Made by a program: the position numbers and the translations under genes
Shown here: positions 1-5,857 of the stretch, in pieces
Layout of the letters: the number at the start of each line of letters is the position of its first letter
How positions within the stretch are numbered: position 1 is the stretch's first letter
The notes under the pieces: generated by a model
What the model was told of the DNA's origin: nothing
Seen by the model: the letters and a program-made list of their open reading frames with translations, nothing else
Databases searched by the model: none
NCBI GenBank assembly: GCA_020631035.1
Contig: JAHDIA010000070.1
Span: 5,807 to 13,860 of the forward strand
Direction: 5' to 3'
Source of the DNA: Chitinophagales bacterium
GTDB taxonomy: Bacteria; Bacteroidota; Bacteroidia; Chitinophagales; UBA2359
Length of the DNA: 8,054 nt

Positions 1-96
1 GTTTTTTACTTAGAACCATTAAGAAATTAAGGCTATTAAGTATGTAATTCTTCACGATTCCTAATTCCTTAATGTTTTAAAATATCCATTATGTCT
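1..96. repeat. Low-complexity intergenic DNA with degenerate short repeats
   Basis: This is the non-coding stretch downstream of the DUF2804 gene. It contains ATTAAG three times (18-23, 26-31 and 35-40) and a 7-base tandem pair, ATTCCTA then ATTCCTT (57-70). I see no open reading frame and no convincing hairpin terminator. Similar short A/T-rich tandem arrays are common between genes in Bacteroidota. They are probably slippage products and not a functional element. Confidence 0.5.
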
Positions 97-1155
97 TCAA
101 CATCGAATGTACATCCTTTCCGCAAAAGCAAATACATTGTCTAAATTTACCTGACTGCCATCCTTTAGCTTGATTGTACCCGACAATTTTCCCATTGGCC
201 CCTCGTAATCAGATGCCCCAAAAGGACCAAAATTGACTTTTACATCTTTGGGATACAATGCCTCAAAGGTCAAATCAATGCTTCCTTTAGGATCGGTGAT
301 GGTCCAAATTTTACCTTCTCTTTTAAAAGCATTTATACCAGGTAGTTTGTACATTTTTTTATCTATCCAAAGTGCATTTTCGTTGTAGTTTTCGTTGTCG
401 ATGGATTGGTTTTTGGTAAGATTTAATCCAATGCGTTGACCATCTTTGTAGAAAGCAGTGGTGAGCCAATCCCATTTGAGACGGTAAGGATAATAGCCTT
501 TGTGATCGTCCAGAATAAAAAAGCTTTCGTTTTTTGTAAAAGTAAATTGTTCTGTTCCAATACGCATATGGCCCTCCATTGGGACGACTGCTTTATGGGC
601 ATACATTCCCCGATTTTCTGCCAAAGGAACACTGACAACTAAATGATCTACACCTTTAAAATCCCCTTTGACAGCTCCTTCTAATGCGGGTAAATCTTTG
701 GTAGCAGCGGCTTTGAACTTTATTTGAATACAATCATTTTCGAGTTTGTTTTCAACCCAAATATTGATGCCTTTGCTCTCGTAAGAATTGGTGCTGTTGA
801 GGATGTTGTTGGGCACATTTAGCACAGTAGGAATGAGCTGTTTTTCGTAGAGGTATTCTTTTTCGTTGGGAATATCAAACACCCGAATCTGAACAAAGGC
901 AGACATCTTGGCATTGAACAAAGCAATACAATAAAAGAAACGCTTATTGCCACCTTGAAATGCCTGGAACTCTTTGAGCCTCAATTTTCGGAACCATTTG
1001 GGCAAGGGCAAACTCGAAATCTTGGCGTCAATCAAATTGACATTTTCAATGGGCTGTGTAAAAGTCCCAAATTCGATTTGTCCTTGGTGTACCAATTGCT
1101 CCTTGGTTTGAGGAGGGGTATTGGCTTGTACGTTTTTTGCTTTGGTATTGGGCAT
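97..1155 (-). CDS. DUF2804 domain-containing protein
   Basis: This gene encodes a 352-residue protein that I recognise as DUF2804, a family of unknown biochemical function. The strongest family signature is the segment HKGYYPYRLKWDW (about residues 218-230), followed by RIGLNL (241-246). A C-terminal strand-rich part carries GKLSGTIKLKDG (322-333) and ends AERMYIRC. The whole protein looks rich in beta strands. There is no signal peptide or membrane segment, so it is probably cytoplasmic. The first 25 residues are polar, rich in Q, K and T, and look disordered. The start is ATG at 1155, only 16 bases after the stop of the Gre-like gene, so the two are probably cotranscribed. The length is typical of the family and nothing appears broken. 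I do not infer a reaction. The family call is from memory of its motifs and not from a search. Confidence 0.8.
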   Translation of the reverse strand: MPNTKAKNVQANTPPQTKEQLVHQGQIEFGTFTQPIENVNLIDAKISSLPLPKWFRKLRLKEFQAFQGGNKRFFYCIALFNAKMSAFVQIRVFDIPNEKEYLYEKQLIPTVLNVPNNILNSTNSYESKGINIWVENKLENDCIQIKFKAAATKDLPALEGAVKGDFKGVDHLVVSVPLAENRGMYAHKAVVPMEGHMRIGTEQFTFTKNESFFILDDHKGYYPYRLKWDWLTTAFYKDGQRIGLNLTKNQSIDNENYNENALWIDKKMYKLPGINAFKREGKIWTITDPKGSIDLTFEALYPKDVKVNFGPFGASDYEGPMGKLSGTIKLKDGSQVNLDNVFAFAERMYIRC

Positions 1156-1171
1156 AATTTAAGTATGGTTC

Positions 1172-1621
1172 TTAACCAACCGCTTCAATTTTGATGCGAT
1201 TGTTGTTGACGACAATTTCATCACCTGCCATTTTGTGCTGCAATTGTTTGCCAATGGGCGAGGCAAGCGATATACAAAAATACATTTTATCTTCGACTTG
1301 TATTTTGCCAATGCCCACAGAAACATAAAAAACGCCTTTATTTGTCTGTACCAAGCTACCCAATTCCACTTTTTCGTTTTGATTACGTGGATTGATTTGG
1401 GCAAGTTGTCGCCTTAGGGCATTGGTCTGAGCGAGTTGCGCTTTGCAATTGTCTTCTTCCATTTGCATCATTGCCCGACCTGTTTCATACTTATCACCCA
1501 CACTGCTTTTGGTTTCATTGTTGCGTGCCTCTTGTATAGATTGCAAACGACTTTGTATAGCGGCAATTTTATTGTCAATATTGTTTTGACAGGCGGTATA
1601 TATTTGTTCTTTTGGATTCAA
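1172..1621 (-). CDS. GreA/GreB-like (Gre C-terminal domain) small protein, TTG start
   Basis: The 149-residue product has a two-part layout like that of transcript-cleavage factors GreA/GreB. Residues 1-80 are a predicted antiparallel coiled coil, and about 85-149 are an FKBP-like domain with the Gre-type motif SPIGKQLQHKMAGDEI (121-136). The coiled-coil tip carries SSVGDKYETG (39-48). Its acidic residues D43 and E46 sit where GreA has its catalytic acidic pair, but this equivalence is my inference. Close relatives in Bacteroidota are often labelled 3-oxoacyl-ACP synthase in databases. Nothing here supports that: there is no thiolase fold, and the protein is far too short. The start codon is TTG at 1619-1621. 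An in-frame TAA lies two codons upstream (1625-1627), so the gene cannot begin earlier. The next in-frame ATG is at codon 51 and would remove most of the coiled coil. It probably binds RNA polymerase or modulates transcription. It is the first gene of a pair with the DUF2804 gene. Confidence 0.8.
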   Translation of the reverse strand: MNPKEQIYTACQNNIDNKIAAIQSRLQSIQEARNNETKSSVGDKYETGRAMMQMEEDNCKAQLAQTNALRRQLAQINPRNQNEKVELGSLVQTNKGVFYVSVGIGKIQVEDKMYFCISLASPIGKQLQHKMAGDEIVVNNNRIKIEAVG

Positions 1622-1885
1622 GATTTAAAATTTAATATTATAAATTCCGAGTTACGAGTTGAACGAAAAAATGTTTAGTCAATTTACAATTCACAATTAT
1701 TGTTGTGCAACGCCATTGGTACTAGGCTACGTTATGGTCTGGTTAACCAACGCATGCTTTCCCCCTTGCACCAAAGTTCATCCACCCGCAACATCCTACG
1801 CTTCTTTCACAAAAATATACAGAAAAATTAGCACATAAGGTGAACTTTCTAGTCGATTTTGAAAAAATAAAATATAGATCAATGT
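1622..1885. other. Intergenic region with a GC-rich island and AT-rich repeats
   Basis: These 264 bases separate the five-gene run from the Gre-like gene. The end near the Gre-like gene holds a 7-base tandem pair, CGAGTTA then CGAGTTG (1648-1661), and the phased tract AATTTACAATTCACAATT (1681-1698). The middle, 1701-1800, has 51 G or C in 100 bases by hand count, against 14/60 for 1621-1680 and 17/60 for 1801-1860. The island contains the palindrome TGGTTAACCA (1740-1749). It also has complementary arms, TTGTGCAA (1703-1710) and TTGCACCAA (1766-1774), that could close a stem around that palindrome with a one-base bulge. No reading frame stays open across the island on the minus strand. I see no clear terminator for the upstream genes and no confident promoter for the Gre-like gene, although both should lie here. 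Confidence 0.45.
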
Positions 1886-2329
1886 TTATCTAGAAACGTG
1901 ACTTGCTAAGTTTTTGATTTGTTGAATTAAATTGGGGCTTAGAGGTACAGCTTCTAGTGTGTCATTTAAAATATAAGCGTGAGGATAAGTATTGCAACGA
2001 TAAAGAATGGTGTCACCTGATTGTGCCCAACCAAATGCAAGTCTAGACATATCGCTAGTGTACATAAAAGATTGAGTTGCTACAATTGATTTATCTGAAG
2101 ACCTATAAACTTGCAAAAAAACATCATAATAATCCAATTCTTCGGCATCATTTCTGTTGGCATGTCCTATAAGATAATACTGCCCCGATGAAGAGTAAAT
2201 CTTTTTGCTTGTATAGTCAACATAAGTTGCATCATGACAACCAATGACATATATTATAAGTATTGCCCAAGCAAGAAAAATTCCTATCGAAACTTTTAAG
2301 ATAAAGAGAATGATTTTGTTAATATTCAT
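1886..2329 (-). CDS. Hypothetical membrane-anchored protein or lipoprotein
   Basis: I do not recognise this 147-residue protein. It opens with a short basic start (MNINK) and a strongly hydrophobic segment, residues 6-30. This is directly followed by Cys31 in the context VIGC, which fits the lipobox pattern. It may therefore be a lipoprotein cleaved before Cys31. The hydrophobic stretch is long and carries Lys12, so an uncleaved N-terminal anchor is equally possible. Residues 32-147 form a soluble, probably beta-rich part with many Tyr and Ser residues (KKIYSSSGQYYLIG, GDTILYRCNTYPHAYILND) and no visible catalytic motif. The part beyond the membrane segment would lie outside the cytoplasm. 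The ATG start is 26 bases after the upstream stop, which makes this the last gene of the five-gene run. It is AT-rich (19/60 GC in 2101-2160), unlike the gene before it. Confidence 0.65.
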   Translation of the reverse strand: MNINKIILFILKVSIGIFLAWAILIIYVIGCHDATYVDYTSKKIYSSSGQYYLIGHANRNDAEELDYYDVFLQVYRSSDKSIVATQSFMYTSDMSRLAFGWAQSGDTILYRCNTYPHAYILNDTLEAVPLSPNLIQQIKNLASHVSR

Positions 2330-2355
2330 ACTTGAAGGATTGCTAGGTTTTTCTT

Positions 2356-3027
2356 TTAGGAATTATTTTTTCGCTTTAGAAATTGATACAACTTCGTCAA
2401 TTGGGCTTTGTTGTCAAGCAATCTTTTACCCGTGGTTTTGGCAGTTTTGATTTCTTTAAGATTGGGAAAAGTGAGTTTGCTTTGGGCAAGAGAATACATC
2501 CACAATAAATCAAGGTAATTGAGTAGAAGGTTGAATTTTTCAAACATGCCAGTGGGGTGTATGTCGAATCCCAAGCGTTGGGCAGTACGCTCACTAAAAA
2601 AATAAGAGCTTCCTCGTACCACTACCGTTTCAGGCAATTCTTGCCGTTCAACCCGTTCAACAATTTCGAGTAGTCCTTCGATATAATATTCCAATATTTT
2701 TTGTCGGATTTCTATACCTGATTTGTAGGGACGCATTGCCATAAAATAGTCAAAGGAGGTACCATTGTGTAAATCGTATTTTTTCTTGGAGGCTCCAAAA
2801 ACCAACAACATAGGAGAGAGGTATCTGTACATCCCCAAGAGTGTAAAGAAGGGGGCAAATAAGAATTGCCCTATGGGCACTACTACAAAAACCAATAAGT
2901 AATACAGAGAAAAATCATCGCTTATATCCAACCAAATGCCCAAAATCGCCATTCCCAATACAAACATAATAAGAGCAATGATCCATTTTAAGAGGGGATG
3001 TAAATAGTAGAATTTGTTCATTGGCAT
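2356..3027 (-). CDS. Hypothetical protein with two membrane segments
   Basis: I do not recognise this protein. From the chosen ATG at 3027 it has 223 residues. Two hydrophobic segments (about residues 13-33 and 42-65), joined by a short acidic loop, are followed by a charged cytoplasmic-type region of about 150 residues. That region contains SFDYFMAMRPYKSG and VVVRGSSYFFSERTAQRLGF and ends in a Lys-rich tail. No nuclease, kinase or peptidase motif is visible. The frame could be extended to a TTG at 3045 (MFINKV...), but the ATG at 3027 has an A-rich leader (AATAAAGTG), and a second ATG follows at 3021 (MNKFYYLHP). Either is more likely than the TTG. The gene follows the methyltransferase by 32 bases. 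Its GC content (27/60 in 2521-2580) resembles the host-like genes more than the restriction-modification pair. A role in that system is therefore possible only through cotranscription. Confidence 0.65.
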   Translation of the reverse strand: MPMNKFYYLHPLLKWIIALIMFVLGMAILGIWLDISDDFSLYYLLVFVVVPIGQFLFAPFFTLLGMYRYLSPMLLVFGASKKKYDLHNGTSFDYFMAMRPYKSGIEIRQKILEYYIEGLLEIVERVERQELPETVVVRGSSYFFSERTAQRLGFDIHPTGMFEKFNLLLNYLDLLWMYSLAQSKLTFPNLKEIKTAKTTGKRLLDNKAQLTKLYQFLKRKNNS

Positions 3028-3059
3028 CACTTTATTAATGAACAAAAATAGGAATTAGT

Positions 3060-4064
3060 TCACTTGTTTTTTTCTAAGATATGTAGGTATTCTTTGGTAC
3101 TATCCGCTACATGATTTCGATTAGCATCCTTATCAGCTTTAAAGCGTTGATAATTGGTAGAGGCTAGTTCATATTTACCATATTTGCTCATAATGTGTTT
3201 GACATCCTCAACACTCATTAACCCCTCATTGTTGTAGCTCAAAAAGATGTATTGGAATTGGGCATGTTTGATGAGTGACTCAAAGACATAAGCAACCGTA
3301 CTTTTGCTACAATACTTGGACTTTTGATAATTACGCAATCCCGTTTTACCCCTAGGTTGAAAATCGTCGTATTTGGCAATGGTGTTGAGCATATGGTAAT
3401 TGGCTCCATATTGTCGGGCATTGTAAGGCGGGTCGAGGTACAAAATATCTCCTTCAACTTTACGAATTAATTCATTGCTGTCGGTATGGAATACCTCATG
3501 TTCGTTCTCGTTGAGGCTAAATTCGGCAGGGGAGAGTATTAGGTTTTTTTGTGCCGATTTTTTGAGGTGTTTGAGGTAGGCACCATATACTGAAGCAGTA
3601 TTGGCGACCTTATCAGCACTTTCGAGTAAGCTAGCTAAGAGGAAGTAATATAAATCATCAGAGATGCTACGGTTTTGTTTCCATATTTTGATTTGCTGGC
3701 GAATGCTGTCTATTTTTTTTCCGTTTTCGTCAGAAAAGTATTGGCGTTCACCGTGTCCTCCTTTACAGTAATGTTTGTATACAAAACCTTCTTTTAGTTT
3801 TAGGTTATTTAGTTTGTTTATATATTCCTCTTTATTAGGTATAGTTAAATGATTACCAATATAATTTCTATTTAGGACATAACTGTAATACTCAAAATCA
3901 TTTGCAATTATTTTGAATACCTCTTGTTTAAAGTTGCGTCCAACAATACCTGTACCTGCAAACAAATCACAAAATACTTTTTGTGATAGATTACTACCAA
4001 CAACTGAGTAAATAGTATCTTTTATGAATTGTGATAATTTATGTTTTGAGCCTATATAATTCAT
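3060..4064 (-). CDS. D12-class DNA adenine-N6 methyltransferase (type II modification enzyme)
   Basis: This 334-residue protein transfers a methyl group from S-adenosylmethionine to adenine N6 in a specific DNA site. The motif order is that of the Dam-like D12 family. NYIGSKHKL at 2-10 is motif X, DLFAGTG at 33-39 is the AdoMet-binding loop, ANDFE at 54-58 contains the motif II acidic residue, and DPPYNARQY at 211-219 is the catalytic motif IV. FLSYNNEG (274-281) and EYLHILEK (325-332) follow. The target-recognition part probably lies in residues 75-200, which contain GGHGERQYF. All catalytic motifs are present and the length is normal, so it should be active. The start is ATG at 4064, 12 bases after the endonuclease stop. 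This supports an endonuclease-then-methyltransferase cassette that would protect host DNA. The first third is much more AT-rich than the rest (see findings). Recognition sequence unknown. Confidence 0.93.
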   Translation of the reverse strand: MNYIGSKHKLSQFIKDTIYSVVGSNLSQKVFCDLFAGTGIVGRNFKQEVFKIIANDFEYYSYVLNRNYIGNHLTIPNKEEYINKLNNLKLKEGFVYKHYCKGGHGERQYFSDENGKKIDSIRQQIKIWKQNRSISDDLYYFLLASLLESADKVANTASVYGAYLKHLKKSAQKNLILSPAEFSLNENEHEVFHTDSNELIRKVEGDILYLDPPYNARQYGANYHMLNTIAKYDDFQPRGKTGLRNYQKSKYCSKSTVAYVFESLIKHAQFQYIFLSYNNEGLMSVEDVKHIMSKYGKYELASTNYQRFKADKDANRNHVADSTKEYLHILEKNK

Positions 4065-4076
4065 CGTATTAAAATT

Positions 4077-4970
4077 CTAATTGTGCAACAAAATAACAAA
4101 ACATTTTACTTTATAGTTCTGTTTTCCTTGAGTTTTATGGTCATATTCAAAAGTAATTTCAAGAGGGTTTTCTAAATCTGTCTTTTGTATTGTCTCCTCA
4201 ATTGTGTCAATAGGTACATCTTCATCTAAATAAACTACAAGAAGTCTACTATCTGCTCCAAAACGACCTTCATCTTGGTATTTATACAAATATTCTGCAA
4301 CTGTTGCTGGAGACTCAATTGCATGTTGTTTCCAAGCATCCCCAAAATCCCTTTTAAATTCATTGGTTGGGCTTTTAGCAACTTTTTGGTCGAAAGGAAC
4401 ACCATCTATAAAAAAATCAACAGCTCTTCTATGATTAAGGGTAGGGAGTATGTTTAAGTTTTTTTCAAATATGAGCGTTTCAATAAAGTCATTTCGTACA
4501 GTATTGATCTCTTTGATACGTCTATATTGAACAGCTGCTTTTTTTACTTTATCATCTTTTTCGCCTCCAGTTATACTTTCTGAATTTACTCTTTGAACAA
4601 AACCATCAAAATTACCTTGTGAAAAAGGCCAAGCGATTGTGCCAAGTTTTCTCTCTTGCCATTCTGTTAACAATATCTGCATTGTTTGGTGAGAATTCTT
4701 ACCGCTTTTATACTTTTTTGTACTTTTGAAAATGTTTCTTATGATGTCTTTACCTAAATCATAATCCCAATTGGTTACAATTTTTTCCCATAACTCATTG
4801 GTACTTAGATCAAGTCTTTTTTTACCTTTATTTACACCTCTACTTATGGTCTTAAAAGGCAGAGTAAACATTTTTTTAGCTTGTAGTGTAAGTAAAAATG
4901 AAGTTGCTTGATCTTTATTGCCCAGTATTTTTTTTGCAATTTGTGTAGAAAAACTATCCTTTAAGTTCAT
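4077..4970 (-). CDS. Putative type II restriction endonuclease (PD-(D/E)XK-like)
   Basis: I do not recognise a named family for this 297-residue protein. The call rests on its position directly before a DNA adenine methyltransferase and on a plausible nuclease core. Candidate acidic residue E164 lies in the helix RNDFIETLIFEK (159-170). A strand pair follows, RAVDFFIDGVPFDQKVAKSP (182-201), with D185 or D189 as the PD-type aspartate and D194-Q195-K196 as the (D/E)XK element. RFGADSRLLVVYLDED (236-251) is a further strand. The N-terminal 140 residues are basic and Lys-rich (KKIL, RGVNKGKKRLD, KSTKKYKSGKNS) and may bind DNA. There is no signal peptide or membrane segment. Its ATG overlaps the phosphoesterase stop in ATGA, so translation is probably coupled. 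No control-protein gene is visible. The gene is AT-rich (88/300 GC over five sampled 60-base blocks), consistent with transfer. It would cut unmethylated foreign DNA. Confidence 0.72.
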   Translation of the reverse strand: MNLKDSFSTQIAKKILGNKDQATSFLLTLQAKKMFTLPFKTISRGVNKGKKRLDLSTNELWEKIVTNWDYDLGKDIIRNIFKSTKKYKSGKNSHQTMQILLTEWQERKLGTIAWPFSQGNFDGFVQRVNSESITGGEKDDKVKKAAVQYRRIKEINTVRNDFIETLIFEKNLNILPTLNHRRAVDFFIDGVPFDQKVAKSPTNEFKRDFGDAWKQHAIESPATVAEYLYKYQDEGRFGADSRLLVVYLDEDVPIDTIEETIQKTDLENPLEITFEYDHKTQGKQNYKVKCFVILLHN

Positions 4971-5617
4971 TTTGTTTTGATTTTAGATTCTACTTCAAAC
5001 TCCACCGCCTTATTCACCACCTGATAATTAAAGTTGACGACACTTGCATTAACGAAGGTCGTGTCTCCCACTTTCTGTACACCATAAGCTTCGTGTATAT
5101 GCCCAGCAATGTGGTATTGGGGCTTGACAGTTTCAATGCGCCGCAGTAAATCCTCACAACCTACCTTTTGTCCTCTCACTGTTTGGTCGAGTATGCCATA
5201 AGCAGGACCGTGGGTAATCAAAATGTCGGTATGTTCAGGAATGAGTTGCCAATGTTGGTCGATTTCCTCACCTCGTTTGCGGTTGAATGCCCAATCGAAA
5301 AAGACAGGTTGGACAGGCGAGCCGTGAATGTAAATCCCCTCTATTTCGATGCCACTGTCGTTCAAGTAAGTTACTCCTTCGGGAATGATGCTTTGCACCT
5401 CTTCGGCTTTGGCATCTTCAAAAAAGAAATCGTGATTGCCAGCAATAAAGATTTTGTGAGTATAGTTCAAACGGTCAAACCATTGTAAGAAGTTGGCAAC
5501 TTCAGAAGGGAGACCCCGCCCAGATACATCCCCTGCGTGGATGATACAATCAGCATCAGGTAAATCGGTCAATTCTAAATGTTTGCCATGAGTATCGGAA
5601 ATAGCGACGAATTTCAT
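4967..5617 (-). CDS. Calcineurin-like metallophosphoesterase
   Basis: This 216-residue protein is a two-metal phosphoesterase with all the signature motifs. These are SDTHG (7-11; metal ligands D8 and H10), GD at 29-30, GNHD (60-63), a histidine in ITHG (134-137) and GHIH (172-175). The segment HGSPVQPVFFDWAFNRKRG (98-116) resembles the MPPED/UPF0046-type subgroup, whose members hydrolyse phosphodiesters. The physiological substrate is unknown. The protein has no signal peptide, so it is cytoplasmic. The ATG at 5617 follows a candidate promoter by about 30 bases. Its TGA stop overlaps the start of the endonuclease gene. The GC content (31/60 in 5101-5160) is far above that of the following two genes. 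It therefore looks like a resident gene behind which a restriction-modification cassette landed. A role as a DNA-end or nucleotide-processing partner of the nuclease is speculative. Confidence 0.92.
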   Translation of the reverse strand: MKFVAISDTHGKHLELTDLPDADCIIHAGDVSGRGLPSEVANFLQWFDRLNYTHKIFIAGNHDFFFEDAKAEEVQSIIPEGVTYLNDSGIEIEGIYIHGSPVQPVFFDWAFNRKRGEEIDQHWQLIPEHTDILITHGPAYGILDQTVRGQKVGCEDLLRRIETVKPQYHIAGHIHEAYGVQKVGDTTFVNASVVNFNYQVVNKAVEFEVESKIKTK

Positions 5618-5646
5618 GGAATAAATATAAGCGTATGTAATGACAT

Positions 5647-5676
5647 TTTATAAAAAGAAGCATGACATCTTGTCAA
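5647..5676 (-). promoter_or_regulatory. Candidate promoter of the phosphoesterase/restriction-modification run
   Basis: Read on the minus strand, TTGACA (5676-5671) and TATAAA (5652-5647) are separated by 18 bases. The second box ends 29 bases before the phosphoesterase ATG, leaving a short leader. The pattern resembles a general housekeeping promoter. Bacteroidota sigma factors usually prefer TTTG and TAnnTTTG boxes, which do not match well here, so the call is tentative. The TTGACA box sits inside the 17-base palindrome at 5665-5681. Confidence 0.3.
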
Positions 5677-5681
5677 GATGT
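5665..5681. repeat. Perfect 17-base palindrome (8-base arms, 1-base centre)
   Basis: The arms ACATCTTG (5665-5672) and CAAGATGT (5674-5681) are exactly complementary around a single T. As DNA this is a symmetric site suited to a dimeric regulator, and it covers the TTGACA box of the candidate promoter for the phosphoesterase run. As RNA it would form a short hairpin. On the minus strand a run of seven T (5691-5685) lies before it and not after it, so it does not look like a standard terminator for rlmN. It could also be a copy of a dispersed genomic repeat. Confidence 0.5.
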
Positions 5682-5726
5682 GCCAAAAAAACGTTTGATA
5701 CGAAAGCGAGTGAACATTATAAAATA

Positions 5727-5795
5727 GCCCCGATAGTAGCGAAAAGCTTGTAGAAACGCACTACGTGCGTCTACAACTTGCAGCGAATAGCGGGC
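5727..5795. repeat. Nested palindromic intergenic element, possible structured RNA or rlmN terminator
   Basis: The inner stem pairs 5748-5761 with 5765-5776: twelve base pairs with a two-A bulge (5755-5756) and a three-base loop (TAC). Outside it, GCCC (5727-5730) pairs with GGGC (5792-5795). The two sides between these stems carry the related strings GATAGTAGCG (5732-5741) and AGCGAATAG (5782-5790), which would form a large internal loop. The inner arm, GTAGA...CGCAC and its complement, resembles REP-like dispersed repeats seen in many bacteria. From memory, the outer frame (CCCCGATAG...GCAGCG.ATAGCGGG) recalls an element common between Bacteroidota genes. On the minus strand the outer stem is followed by TATTTTAT, so it could also end rlmN transcription. 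Confidence 0.6.
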
Positions 5796-5857
5796 AATGA
5801 AGTAGCGACGAAGCACCCAAACCTTTGCTCCTAAAATTTATGGTAAAAGTAAATATT

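Noticed and set aside
955..1194. Plus-strand open frame opposite the DUF2804 gene, with others at 436-642
   Set aside because: These are antisense shadows of a clear family gene. Their translations look random, and no leader or neighbour supports them.
1172..1621. 3-oxoacyl-ACP synthase identity for the 149-residue protein
   Set aside because: The protein is far shorter than a ketoacyl synthase and lacks its active-site motifs. The coiled coil and the SPIGKQL...GDE motif are Gre-like.
1740..1749. TGGTTAACCA as a stand-alone operator
   Set aside because: A ten-base palindrome alone is weak evidence. It lies over 100 bases from the next start and is noted only as part of the GC-rich island.
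1773..1848. Inverted repeat AAAGTTCA (1773-1780) and TGAACTTT (1841-1848) as insertion-sequence ends
   Set aside because: The arms are only eight bases, with 60 bases between them, no transposase sequence and no target-site duplication seen. Chance is sufficient.
3028..3045. TTG start giving six extra residues on the two-segment membrane protein
   Set aside because: An ATG with an A-rich leader at 3027 and another at 3021 are better starts, and the extra residues add no recognisable feature.
3060..4970. Type I, type III or BREX-like system
   Set aside because: No specificity subunit, helicase or other large motor gene is present. One methyltransferase and one small nuclease fit a type II pair.
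5168..5488. A 106-codon plus-strand open frame opposite the phosphoesterase
   Set aside because: The minus-strand frame carries every metallophosphoesterase motif, while the plus-strand product shows no domain or coherent composition.
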